31,242 nt of DNA, from assembly GCA_030151225.1 (NCBI GenBank), contig JASLEG010000256.1:1-31242 (forward strand), written 5' to 3'. Position numbers and translations under genes: made by a program. The DNA is from Burkholderia sp. (GTDB lineage: Bacteria; Pseudomonadota; Gammaproteobacteria; Burkholderiales; Burkholderiaceae). Shown piece by piece: positions 22,703 through 31,098 of this stretch (the first letter of the stretch is position 1; each line of letters begins with the position of its first letter). Under the pieces are notes generated by a model, which worked only from the letters and a program-made list of their open reading frames with translations, was not told the origin of the DNA and ran no database searches.

Positions 22703-23959
22703 ATGACTAAACGTATCGCTGTCGTCGGCGGCCGTCCCGCCCCCATCCACAATGCCAAGGCACTCGGCATCGACGTCGTGCTGGTGCATCAGGAAGGCGA
22801 CTACGAGCCGGAGATCCTCGCGCACTGCGAGCGGGTCGTGCACGCCCGCATCGACGACGCCAACGCCATCATCCAGGTGCTGGAGCCGCTGCATCGCGAA
22901 CGGCCGTTCGATCGCATCGTCACCACCACCGAGGTGGCGGGGGAATCGACCGGCAAGGTGGTCGACCATTTCGGCCTCACCGGCGTGTCGTACAAGACGG
23001 CCCACCTGCTAAAGGACAAGGTGGCGATGCGCGAGCTGCTGGCCACGCACGACCTCAGCCCGGTCGCCTATCGCGAGGTGAGCAGCGCGCAGGACGCCGT
23101 CGATTTCGTCGGCGTGCATGGCAAATCGGTGCTCAAGCCGGCCGAGGGCGTCGCCAGCCTCCACATCCATCCGTGCGACGACGCGGCGTCCGCCACCCTG
23201 GCATGGGAACGCCTGCAGGCGGCGAACGTCAGTCACGTCATCATCGAGGAATACCTCGAAGGCCCGGTGGTCAGCGTGGATTCGTTCTCGTTCCAGCGTC
23301 GCCACCTGCCGATCGGCTATTCCCAGTACCGCATGAACGACAAGTACGTCGAGTGGGAAGTCAGCACGCCCAGCACCGACGCGAAGAAATGGCTGCCCGA
23401 GCTGCGCGAGCTGACCTGCCGCCTGCTCGACGCGGTGGAGCTGGAGGAAGGCCCGTCGCACAGCGAGTTCGTGCTGACGCCGAAGGGCCCGCGCGTGCTC
23501 GAATCGCATGCGCGGCTGGCGGGTTCGGGCGCGCCCGAACTGGTCCGGCGCGCGTTCGGGCTGGACCTGAACCGCATGTTCCTGACCGTGCCGCTCGGCA
23601 TCGACCCGCTGCCGGCCGCCTCGCCCGAACCGAAGCGCGGCGCCGCCATCCAGTTCTTCGTGCCGACCCCGGGCAAGGTGAAGCGGGTGCAGCTGGAGGT
23701 GCCGTCCGACGTGGTGGTGCGCCATACGCAGCCCGGCGAGGTGCCGCTGGTGTTCCTGCCGTTCCTCTTCGAACTGGGCCAGGCCGAGCGCGCCGTGGTG
23801 ATCCAGAAGCACGAGGGCGACACGATTCCGCCGCTCGACACGGTGGCCGATTGCGTGTCCGGCTACGTGCTCGCCACCGGCGCCTCGCGCGAGGACGCGG
23901 TGCGCATCACCGACGATCTGGTCGCCTCGATCCACTTCGCCGTGGAGCCGAAAGCATGA
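22703..23959 (+). CDS. ATP-grasp amide ligase A
   Basis: 418 residues. The ATG at 22703 is used because GGAG (22693-22696) then lies six bases upstream; the alternative ATG at 22691 overlaps that site. The order is: pre-ATP-grasp domain MTKRIAVVGGRPAPIHNAKALGI; ATP-binding lysine in VLKPAEGVASLHIH (Lys145); metal-ligand region SHSEFVLTPKGPRVLESHARLAGSG (Glu255, Glu267 with the conserved Arg). A C-terminal domain of about 120 residues follows. This layout matches amino-acid ligases of the BacD/DdaF type, which activate a carboxyl as acyl phosphate and join it to an amine. The loop after Lys145 is less glycine-rich than usual. It overlaps ligase B by four bases (ATGA). It would form the first amide bond in the product; the acid and amine are unknown. 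Confidence 0.88.
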   Translation: MTKRIAVVGGRPAPIHNAKALGIDVVLVHQEGDYEPEILAHCERVVHARIDDANAIIQVLEPLHRERPFDRIVTTTEVAGESTGKVVDHFGLTGVSYKTAHLLKDKVAMRELLATHDLSPVAYREVSSAQDAVDFVGVHGKSVLKPAEGVASLHIHPCDDAASATLAWERLQAANVSHVIIEEYLEGPVVSVDSFSFQRRHLPIGYSQYRMNDKYVEWEVSTPSTDAKKWLPELRELTCRLLDAVELEEGPSHSEFVLTPKGPRVLESHARLAGSGAPELVRRAFGLDLNRMFLTVPLGIDPLPAASPEPKRGAAIQFFVPTPGKVKRVQLEVPSDVVVRHTQPGEVPLVFLPFLFELGQAERAVVIQKHEGDTIPPLDTVADCVSGYVLATGASREDAVRITDDLVASIHFAVEPKA

Positions 23960-25176
23960 GTTACGCGCTCTGCCTGCATCGCTGGGTCGGCCGTCAGGCC
24001 GTCTACGACCGATATGCACTGCCGGCCGGGATGTCGATCCGGGCGATCTGCACGTCGGAATCGACCGCGTCCCTGCCGGGCGAACGTCTGGCCTCGCACA
24101 CGACGCTCGCCTCGCTGGACGACGCCGGCTCGGTGATGGCCGAGGCAGAGCGCGTGATCGCGCAGCACGGGGTGCCGGCGCGGGTGATCGCACTGAACGA
24201 GGGCGACCTGCTCAACGCCGCCGCGATCCGCGAGCGCTGGCGCGTGCCGGGCGACGACGTGGCCTGGACCGAACGCTTTCGCGACAAGCTGGCCATGCTG
24301 GCGGTGGCGCGGCGCCAGGACGCGATCGCGGTGCTGCCGGCGACGGCCGCCGACACCTTCGAGGCCGCCGCGCAACTGGCCGCCGAACACGGCTATCCGC
24401 TGGTGCTCAAGCCGCGCTACGGCACCGCGAGCCGCGGCGTGCGGATCGTGCACGATGCGCGCGAGCTCGAGGCCGCGGTCGCCGCGCAGGTCGAGCCGAT
24501 GATGGCGCAACGCTACTGCGGCGCGCCCATCCTGCACGTCGACGGCTGGTGGGACGGCCAGCGCATCGTGGTGCTCACGGCGTCGCGCTATGCGAACTGC
24601 TGCGCCGACTTCGGGCCCGACAGCCCGCTCGGCAGCATCGAGCTGGCGGACGGCGAGCACGAGCAGCGCATCCGCACCAGCGTGGGCCCGTTGCTCGCGG
24701 CGTTCGCGCCGGATCGGGAAATCGTGTTCCACCTCGAACTGTTCGACGACGGCGACACGCTGCGTTTCCTCGAGGTGGGCGCGCGGGTGGGCGGGGCGGA
24801 GATTCCGTTCCTGTGGCGCGAGATCCGCGACATCGATCTGGTCGGGATCGCCTGGGAAATCCAGACCGGCGCCGCCACCGTGCATCGCGACCACGCTCGC
24901 GCGCTCAGCCACGCGGGCCGGCCGGTGCATGCGGAGCGCGGCGCGTGGGTGATCGCCCGCCGCGAGGGCGAGCCCTGCGACGACCTGCCGAGCGTGTACT
25001 GGTCGCTGCCGCGCCAGCCCGGCCACGCGCCCAGCGGGGTGTACGAAGGCGCGCGCACCCGCCTGCGCCTGCGCAGCTTCGACCACGACGCGCTCGAGCA
25101 CCAGGTCGCCGCGATCTTCGAGCGGCTGACCCAGCCCGCCGACTTGCAATTTTCCGTCGAACCGGTTTCGTCTTGA
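23956..25176 (+). CDS. ATP-grasp amide ligase B
   Basis: 406 residues, starting in a four-base overlap with ligase A. It is a separate branch of the same superfamily: Lys152 in VLKPRYGTASRGVRIV with a standard glycine-rich loop; Glu261 and Glu273 in FHLELFDDGDTLRFLEVGARVGGAE as metal ligands, with the conserved Arg. The N-terminal domain SYALCLHRWVGRQAVYDRYA is shorter and different from that of ligase A, so the two probably accept different acids. Two successive ATP-grasp ligases suggest two amide bonds, a dipeptide or tripeptide-like product, or capping of an intermediate with an amino acid that is removed later. It ends the tightly coupled part of the operon. Confidence 0.87.
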   Translation: MSYALCLHRWVGRQAVYDRYALPAGMSIRAICTSESTASLPGERLASHTTLASLDDAGSVMAEAERVIAQHGVPARVIALNEGDLLNAAAIRERWRVPGDDVAWTERFRDKLAMLAVARRQDAIAVLPATAADTFEAAAQLAAEHGYPLVLKPRYGTASRGVRIVHDARELEAAVAAQVEPMMAQRYCGAPILHVDGWWDGQRIVVLTASRYANCCADFGPDSPLGSIELADGEHEQRIRTSVGPLLAAFAPDREIVFHLELFDDGDTLRFLEVGARVGGAEIPFLWREIRDIDLVGIAWEIQTGAATVHRDHARALSHAGRPVHAERGAWVIARREGEPCDDLPSVYWSLPRQPGHAPSGVYEGARTRLRLRSFDHDALEHQVAAIFERLTQPADLQFSVEPVSS

Positions 25177-25228
25177 TTGCAGCGCGATCGCGGCGTGCCC
25201 CGGGCGCGTCTGCCGGCTCAAGAAATGA

Positions 25229-25257
25229 TTGACCGGCCATCGTGCCGCTGGGATATT
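25229..25257 (+). promoter_or_regulatory. candidate promoter of the exporter gene
   Basis: TTGACC (25229-25234), 17 bases, GATATT (25252-25257): 5 of 6 and 4 of 6 matches to sigma-70 boxes, with 87 bases to the ATG. Suggests that the exporter can be expressed apart from the operon. Confidence 0.35.
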
Positions 25258-25344
25258 GCTCGGGTGGCGCGGCTCCGAGGCACGCGCGCCGGCGTCAAGC
25301 TCCGGCCATACACATCATCCAACAGCAAACGAGAGAGCACATTC

Positions 25345-25980
25345 ATGATTTCGCCCGAAAACCTGGTCGGTATCGCCGTCATCTCCCTGGGCATGGTTCT
25401 GACGCCCGGGCCGAACATGATCTATCTGGCATCGCGATCGATTTCGCAGGGCCGGCTCGCGGGCATGATCTCGCTGTCCGGCGTGGCGCTCGGCTTCGTG
25501 TGCTACCTGCTCGCCTCGGGGCTCGGCCTCGCGGCACTGTTCAAGGCGGTACCGCTCGCCTATGACGTGGTGCGCATCGCCGGCGCCGTGTATCTCGGCT
25601 ATCTCGCCTGGAACATGCTCAAGCCGAAGGGCGTGTCGCCGTTCGAGGCGCGCGATCTGCCGCCGCACTCGCCGCGCCGCCTGTTCACGATGGGCTTCGT
25701 CACCAACGTGCTGAACCCGAAGATCGCCCTCATGTATTCCGCGCTGATCCCGCAGTTCATCAACCCGGCGGCCGGCTCCACCTTCACGCAGTTCCTGCAG
25801 ATCGGCGTGGTCCAGATCGCCATCTCGGTGGCCGTCAACAGCATCATCGTGCTGGCGGCGGCACGCGTGAGCGGCTTCCTCGGCCGCCGCCCCTCGGCTA
25901 TGCGCGCCCAGCGCTGGATCGCGGGCACCGTCCTCGGCCTGTTCGCGGTCAACATCCTGGCGCGCGGCAAGCCGGCCTGA
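25345..25980 (+). CDS. LysE family amino acid exporter
   Basis: 211 residues. The ATG at 25345 has a GAGAGAG element upstream. Six hydrophobic segments and the family motif LTPGPNMIYLASRSISQGRLAG at the end of the first helix identify the LysE/RhtB family, inner-membrane exporters of amino acids and related small molecules. NVLNPKIALMYSALIPQF in the middle is also typical. The gene follows the two ligases by 168 bases on the same strand and is the last in the cluster. Its likely role is export of the cluster product or protection from it, which supports a small amino-acid-like or dipeptide-like product. Confidence 0.9.
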   Translation: MISPENLVGIAVISLGMVLTPGPNMIYLASRSISQGRLAGMISLSGVALGFVCYLLASGLGLAALFKAVPLAYDVVRIAGAVYLGYLAWNMLKPKGVSPFEARDLPPHSPRRLFTMGFVTNVLNPKIALMYSALIPQFINPAAGSTFTQFLQIGVVQIAISVAVNSIIVLAAARVSGFLGRRPSAMRAQRWIAGTVLGLFAVNILARGKPA

Positions 25981-25998
25981 GGCGCATGACGGGCCGGG

Positions 25999-26013
25999 CC
26001 GGGCCTGGCCCGG
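25999..26013. terminator. GC hairpin after the exporter
   Basis: CCGGGCC and GGCCCGG around one T in a run of GGGCC repeats, about 20 bases after the exporter stop. No T-run; a weak terminator candidate. Confidence 0.35.
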
Positions 26014-26015
26014 GC

Positions 26016-26083
26016 TTATCCACAGAAAATGTTGGCAAGCTTGTGGATGACCTGCGCATGTCTTTCGCAATCGCTTGATTGCA
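26016..26083 (+). repeat. 68-bp DnaA-box module, copy 1
   Basis: TTATCCACA (26016-26024, a perfect DnaA-box consensus), 17 bases, TGTGGAT (26042-26048), 26 bases, TTGATTGCA (26075-26083, the diverged form of the 3' motif). GCAATC-gctt-GATTGC forms a hairpin over the 3' motif. Confidence 0.75.
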
Positions 26084-26148
26084 ATCGCCTTTTTCCAGAA
26101 ACACGGCAAATCGGCACCCCCCGCCGCGCGGCACCTTCGATGCCGCGC

Positions 26149-26216
26149 TTGTCCACAGAATGTGTTGGCAAGCTTGTGGATATCTGCCCGGCCTTCTTGT
26201 CAAGGCCTTGATCCGA
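26149..26216 (+). repeat. 68-bp DnaA-box module, copy 2
   Basis: TTGTCCACA (26149-26157), 17 bases, TGTGGAT (26175-26181), 26 bases, TTGATCCGA (26208-26216). A GGCCTT-cttgtc-AAGGCC hairpin sits just before the 3' motif. Confidence 0.75.
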
Positions 26217-26284
26217 TTGGAGTATTTCACACCGAGTGGATTTCGGGCGGCCCCGCGAGGGCGCCCGCCCGGTCGCCACGAGCC

Positions 26285-26305
26285 GGAAAAATCCTTTCGA
26301 ATCAA
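26285..26305 (-). repeat. inverted half-copy of the module's 3' end
   Basis: On the minus strand this reads TTGATTCGA, then AAGGATTTTTCC, matching the 3' motif and T-tract of copy 5 (TTGATCCGA, GATTTTTCC). No box pair is found at the expected distance, so only the 3' half is present or recognisable. Confidence 0.4.
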
Positions 26306-26434
26306 GGCTCCCGCGGCGATTCGCCCGCGTGCGCGGCACGTCCGCCTCGCTGCCCGCGAGGCCGCTGCGCCACCTGGCGCACGGCCCGCCGCCCCGCCGC
26401 GCCGCTCGCTTCCCGCCGCGCCGCCCCCGCCCGG

Positions 26435-26502
26435 TTGTCCACAATTTTTGTTGGCAAGCTTGTGGATTACCTGAGGTCAGGCCACACAAACTGCTGATCC
26501 GA
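26435..26502 (+). repeat. 68-bp DnaA-box module, copy 3
   Basis: TTGTCCACA (26435-26443), 17 bases, TGTGGAT (26461-26467), 26 bases, CTGATCCGA (26494-26502), followed by a CCTTTTCC tract. Confidence 0.75.
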
Positions 26503-26564
26503 CAGGCCTTTTCCGCGCACGACACGAATGTGGCAGCGGCCTCGCCGCCCGCCTCGCCACGAGC

Positions 26565-26632
26565 TTGTCCACAGTTTCTGTTGGCAAGCTTGTGGATTAC
26601 CTGCGCATGCGCGATGCAAGATCTTGATCCGA
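26565..26632 (+). repeat. 68-bp DnaA-box module, copy 4
   Basis: TTGTCCACA (26565-26573), 17 bases, TGTGGAT (26591-26597), 26 bases, TTGATCCGA (26624-26632). The palindrome CAAGATCTTG overlaps the 3' motif. Confidence 0.75.
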
Positions 26633-26724
26633 CACGGTTTCCTCGCGGCCGACGCGAAAACGGCAGGCGTGGCAGTCGAAGCCCGCCCCGCCACATGCGC
26701 GACACGGATTCGTGCCCGACACAG

Positions 26725-26792
26725 TTATCCACAGTTTTTGTTGGCAAACCTGTGGATATCCTTCGACCGGCTTTTCCAAGCCATTGATCCGA
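26725..26792 (+). repeat. 68-bp DnaA-box module, copy 5
   Basis: TTATCCACA (26725-26733, perfect consensus), 17 bases, TGTGGAT (26751-26757), 26 bases, TTGATCCGA (26784-26792), then GATTTTTCC. A GGCTT-ttcc-AAGCC hairpin precedes the 3' motif. The centre differs slightly (GGCAAACC instead of GGCAAGCT). Confidence 0.75.
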
Positions 26793-26897
26793 CGTGATTT
26801 TTCCGAAAGCCTCTCGGCGCGCCCAGCAATGCGTCACAGACAGGCACATTCCGGTGCCCGCCCGTTCGCATGCGATTCGCCGGGTCTCACAGCGACG

Positions 26898-26926
26898 ACG
26901 GCCGGCATGCGCTGCATGCCGGCCGT
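26898..26926. terminator. perfect stem-loop downstream of the minus-strand gene
   Basis: 13-bp stem (ACGGCCGGCATGC / GCATGCCGGCCGT) with a three-base loop, 23 bases after the stop of the minus-strand gene at 26950. Confidence 0.65.
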
Positions 26927-26949
26927 GCGGGTGCCGCGTTGCCGCGCCG

Positions 26950-27204
26950 TCAGTGCCGCTCGAGCGCCGCCATCAGTTCATCGGCCTTGTCGCGCAACGC
27001 CTGGTAGCCCGAGCGAGCGTGCTCGGGCAGGTCCGGGTCGCCGATCAGCGCGCCGAGCGTCTCGACGAGGCTGAACGCGAGCCCACGCGCCGCCCCCGCC
27101 GCGATCGACTGCGATTCCACCGATGCGTGCAGATGATCGACGGCCGCCTCCATCTGCTCGAGCTGCGACGGCCGCGGGCCGTCGGGCCGGTTTTCCTGGG
27201 TCAT
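26950..27204 (-). CDS. small helical protein of unknown function
   Basis: 84 residues from the ATG at 27204, which has a perfect AGGAGGT seven bases upstream; a GTG at 27213 overlaps that site and is rejected. I do not recognise the family. The sequence is mostly predicted helix: QLEQMEAAVDHLHASVESQS, then an Ala/Gly-rich stretch AAGAARGLAFSLVETLGALI, and a charged end ALRDKADELMAALERH. No signal peptide. The very good ribosome site suggests high expression. It follows the debranching enzyme gene by 72 bases on the same strand, with a strong hairpin between, so it could be transcribed partly from that gene's promoter. Confidence 0.7.
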   Translation of the reverse strand: MTQENRPDGPRPSQLEQMEAAVDHLHASVESQSIAAGAARGLAFSLVETLGALIGDPDLPEHARSGYQALRDKADELMAALERH

Positions 27205-27229
27205 GATTGCCACCTCCTGATTTCAGACC

Positions 27230-27254
27230 GGCGCGCCGCGAGCCGCGGCGCGCC
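27230..27254. terminator. perfect stem-loop after the debranching enzyme gene
   Basis: 11-bp stem GGCGCGCCGCG / CGCGGCGCGCC with an AGC loop, 22 bases past the stop of the minus-strand debranching gene and just before the ribosome site of the next gene. It could terminate or attenuate read-through. Confidence 0.55.
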
Positions 27255-27276
27255 CCTGTTGCCTCGCACGCGCCGG

Positions 27277-29550
27277 TTACAGCGCGGCCACCACCTTCAC
27301 GCGCCCGCTGCCGCCCTTGGCTGCGGCCACCACCTGGCCGTCCACGCGGCGGAAGGTCAGCGAGACCGATTCCTCGCCCACCCGCAGGTTGTCGAGTTCG
27401 AGCCAGTCGATGCCGTCGGGCAGCGCCGGGCGCTCGATGCGCACCTCGTTGCGCGCCGCGTCCACGCTCACGCCGAGGCAGGCCTGCAGCATCATGAACG
27501 GCGAGCCGGCCGCCCAGGCCTGCGGCAGGCACGCGACCGGATAGGCCGTGGGCGATTCGCCACGGCGGCGCGGGAAGCCGCAGAACAGCTCGGGCAGGCG
27601 CATGTCGAAGCTGACCGCCGCCTCGAACAGCGCGCGCAGCAGTTCGGTGGCGGCCGTCTTGTTGCCGTAGCGCGCGAGGCCGCGCGCGGCCAGCGCATTG
27701 TCGTGCGGCCACACCGAGCCGTTGTGATAGGCCATCGGATTGAAGCGCGGCTGGCCGGCCGCGAGCGTGCGCACGCCCCAGCCGGTGCGGAACAGCGACG
27801 AATCGAGTGTGCGTGCAACGGATTCGCCGCGGCTCGCCTCGGGCAGCCCGAACGCGAGCAGATGCCCGGCGTTCGACGCCAGCACGCGGCACAGCTCGCC
27901 GCGCCCGTCGAGCGCAATGCCGTAGAAGCCCGCCTCGGGCATCCAGTAATGCGTCTCCACCGCCTCGCGCAGCTTGCGCGCCCGCGCCGAGTAGCCGGCC
28001 GCACGATCGTGTTCGCCGCGATGCGTCGAGAATGTCGACATCGCATCGAACGCCGCGCACGCATAGGCCTGCACCTCGACCAGCGCGATCGGGCCTTCGG
28101 GGAAGCGGCCGTCGGCGTGGAACACCGAATCGTGGCTGTCCTTCCAGCCCTGGTTCGCGAGGCCGCGCTCGGAGGTCTTCTGGTAATCGAGCAGGCCGAG
28201 CGGATTGCGGTCGCAGGCGCGCTCCACCCAGGCCGTGGCGCGCTCGAGCGCGGGCCACAGCTCGTCGATCAGCGCGGTGTCGCCGGTCTGTTCGAGATAG
28301 GCGCCGGCCAGCACCACGAACAGCGGCGTGGTGTCCACCCCGCCGTAATACAGCGCGAACGGCACCTCGCCGGTGGCGGCCATCTCGCTGCGGCGGAACT
28401 CGTGCATGATCTTGCCCGGCTCGGCATCGCGGAACGCCGAGACCTCGAGCGCCTGGTGCCTGGCGAGGAAGCGCAGCACGCCGCGCGCGAGCGACGGTTG
28501 CAGCCACAACATCTGCAGCGAGGTGATCACCGCGTCGCGGCCGAATGGCGTGGAGAACCACGGAATGCCTGCGTACGGATAGGGGCCGGTTTCGAGCTGG
28601 GTGGTGAGCAGGCCCAGATCGGCCAGCGAGCGGTCGAGCCAGGCGTTGAACAGCGGATTGCCGGTACGCACGCGCGAGATGGTGCGACGGCGCGCGCGCA
28701 TCTTGCGGTGCACGCCCACCAGCGCACGGCGCAGGCCGGGGCGGCCCGCCTTGGCGAGCGGCTGCTGCGGCTCGGCCGGTTCGCCGTCGCGCTCGATGCG
28801 TGCCTCGACGGTCAGGTAGATCGACACGCAGGCCTGCGCGGCGATCGTCAGCGTGTAGTCGGCGCGATCCACGGCGAGCCGCTCCGGGGCCGGCGAGAAG
28901 CCGACCCGCACCGTGCGCGTCACGCCGTCGAGGCCGTCGTAGCGCAGCCTCACCTGGCCGTCGTCCATCTTCGGCTCGGCGATCTCGCCGCGGCGCTCGC
29001 GCGGCGTGCCGCGCACCTCGAACATGTCGAGGAAGTCGGCGCGGAACGAGATCGACAGCGGCACCTCGGCATCGGTGGTGCCGTAGTTGGTCAGCGTGAG
29101 CGCCTCGTACAGCACGTTGTCGGCCAGCACGCGGGTGCGGTCGATGTGGATCACGCCCTCGGGCATCTCGTGGCCGCCGAGCGGCGGCAGCGGGCGATTG
29201 GTCAGATGCGCCGTGAACGACGCGTTGTCGGCGCTGGTCGCGCCCGACAGCAGCGACGGCGCGCGGCCGCCGAAGGTCAGGCGCCAGCCCGACAGCACGC
29301 GCATGTCGTCGACGAACAGGCCGTCGTCGAGGCCGGAGATGTCGCCGAGCGTGTCGCTGACGACGAACGCGTCGCCCGACTTCAGGACATGCTGGCTGCC
29401 GCGCACGGCCTTCTGCGACACGGGTTCGGGCGCGATGAACGGCGGCACGCCGTCGGGCATGCCCGACGGGTTGGCGGTGAATGCGGAGGAGGGGGCGGCG
29501 GCGGTCTCGCCGGCCGCCGACGAGGCGGGATGGCTTTGCGTTCCGGGCAT
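27277..29550 (-). CDS. glycogen debranching-type enzyme (amylo-alpha-1,6-glucosidase family)
   Basis: 757 residues. The ATG at 29550 has AGGAG six bases upstream. After a low-complexity N-terminus of about 45 residues comes the bacterial debranching N-terminal domain (LKSGDAFVVSDTLGDISG..GLFVDDMRVLSGWRL; NYGTTDAEVPLSISFRADFLDMFEVRG), then an alpha/alpha-barrel glycosidase domain with GIPWFSTPFGRDAVITSLQML, HEFRRSEMAATGEVPFALYYGGVDTTPLFVVL, and the late NGSVWPHDNALAARGLARYG. Such proteins are annotated as amylo-alpha-1,6-glucosidases; many act on alpha-glucans or related glycosides whose natural substrate is not established. No other glycogen genes are adjacent. The protein is predicted to be cytoplasmic because no signal peptide is seen. 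Confidence 0.87.
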   Translation of the reverse strand: MPGTQSHPASSAAGETAAAPSSAFTANPSGMPDGVPPFIAPEPVSQKAVRGSQHVLKSGDAFVVSDTLGDISGLDDGLFVDDMRVLSGWRLTFGGRAPSLLSGATSADNASFTAHLTNRPLPPLGGHEMPEGVIHIDRTRVLADNVLYEALTLTNYGTTDAEVPLSISFRADFLDMFEVRGTPRERRGEIAEPKMDDGQVRLRYDGLDGVTRTVRVGFSPAPERLAVDRADYTLTIAAQACVSIYLTVEARIERDGEPAEPQQPLAKAGRPGLRRALVGVHRKMRARRRTISRVRTGNPLFNAWLDRSLADLGLLTTQLETGPYPYAGIPWFSTPFGRDAVITSLQMLWLQPSLARGVLRFLARHQALEVSAFRDAEPGKIMHEFRRSEMAATGEVPFALYYGGVDTTPLFVVLAGAYLEQTGDTALIDELWPALERATAWVERACDRNPLGLLDYQKTSERGLANQGWKDSHDSVFHADGRFPEGPIALVEVQAYACAAFDAMSTFSTHRGEHDRAAGYSARARKLREAVETHYWMPEAGFYGIALDGRGELCRVLASNAGHLLAFGLPEASRGESVARTLDSSLFRTGWGVRTLAAGQPRFNPMAYHNGSVWPHDNALAARGLARYGNKTAATELLRALFEAAVSFDMRLPELFCGFPRRRGESPTAYPVACLPQAWAAGSPFMMLQACLGVSVDAARNEVRIERPALPDGIDWLELDNLRVGEESVSLTFRRVDGQVVAAAKGGSGRVKVVAAL

Positions 29551-29705
29551 TGCGACTCCTGACTGCTGCGGTCCACGGGGAAACGGGTGCGCGCGATTGC
29601 TCGCACCCCGATTCGCCACAGCATAGGACAGAACGGCCCGGTCACGCAGTTTGGCGCGATGGCGGCGGTGGCGGCCGCCGCGTCAGCGCCTCGTTCGGCG
29701 CGGCG

Positions 29706-30740
<1,035 letters not shown>

Positions 30741-31098
30741 GGAATGTGCCTCGACGTGCTGACTGTCCCGATTCACGCAAATGCGGCCGGTCCGGACCGT
30801 GCCCCGCGCCGGTATCGCTTTCCGGATCCGCTTGCGCCGTATCGCCTGCGTGATTCGGCGACAGGAAGTTTCTACTGTAGGTAATTCCGGGTCAATGGAG
30901 AATATTCCGACAACAAATTGACATGCTGTCGGACTGGAAAGGAGGCCGCCCTATTTTCCGATTGGGACGTGTCGGACCGTCCTCACCCGTGGGCCGAGCA
31001 AAGCCTGTACCCTCTCGACTCGCCGCGCCGCAGCATGTCGCGCGGGCCGCCGCTCCCACCCGCTCCCACCCGTTTACGCCCCGATCGCCCGAACCGCC
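30741..31098. promoter_or_regulatory. divergent intergenic region with inverted repeat
   Basis: 358 bases without a gene between two divergent genes. It contains CCGACA (30907-30912) and TGTCGG (30927-30932) flanking TTGACA (30918-30923), which could be a -35 box within an operator. No clear -10 could be set. Confidence 0.4.

Noticed and set aside
26016..26792. CRISPR array
   Set aside because: The repeats are modular with internal variable parts, spacing is irregular (130-286 bases), and no cas genes are present.
26029..26849. Several overlapping frames across the repeat array with a repeated CWQACG motif
   Set aside because: The repeated residues are only the translation of the repeated DNA module; the frames are on both strands and lack ribosome sites.
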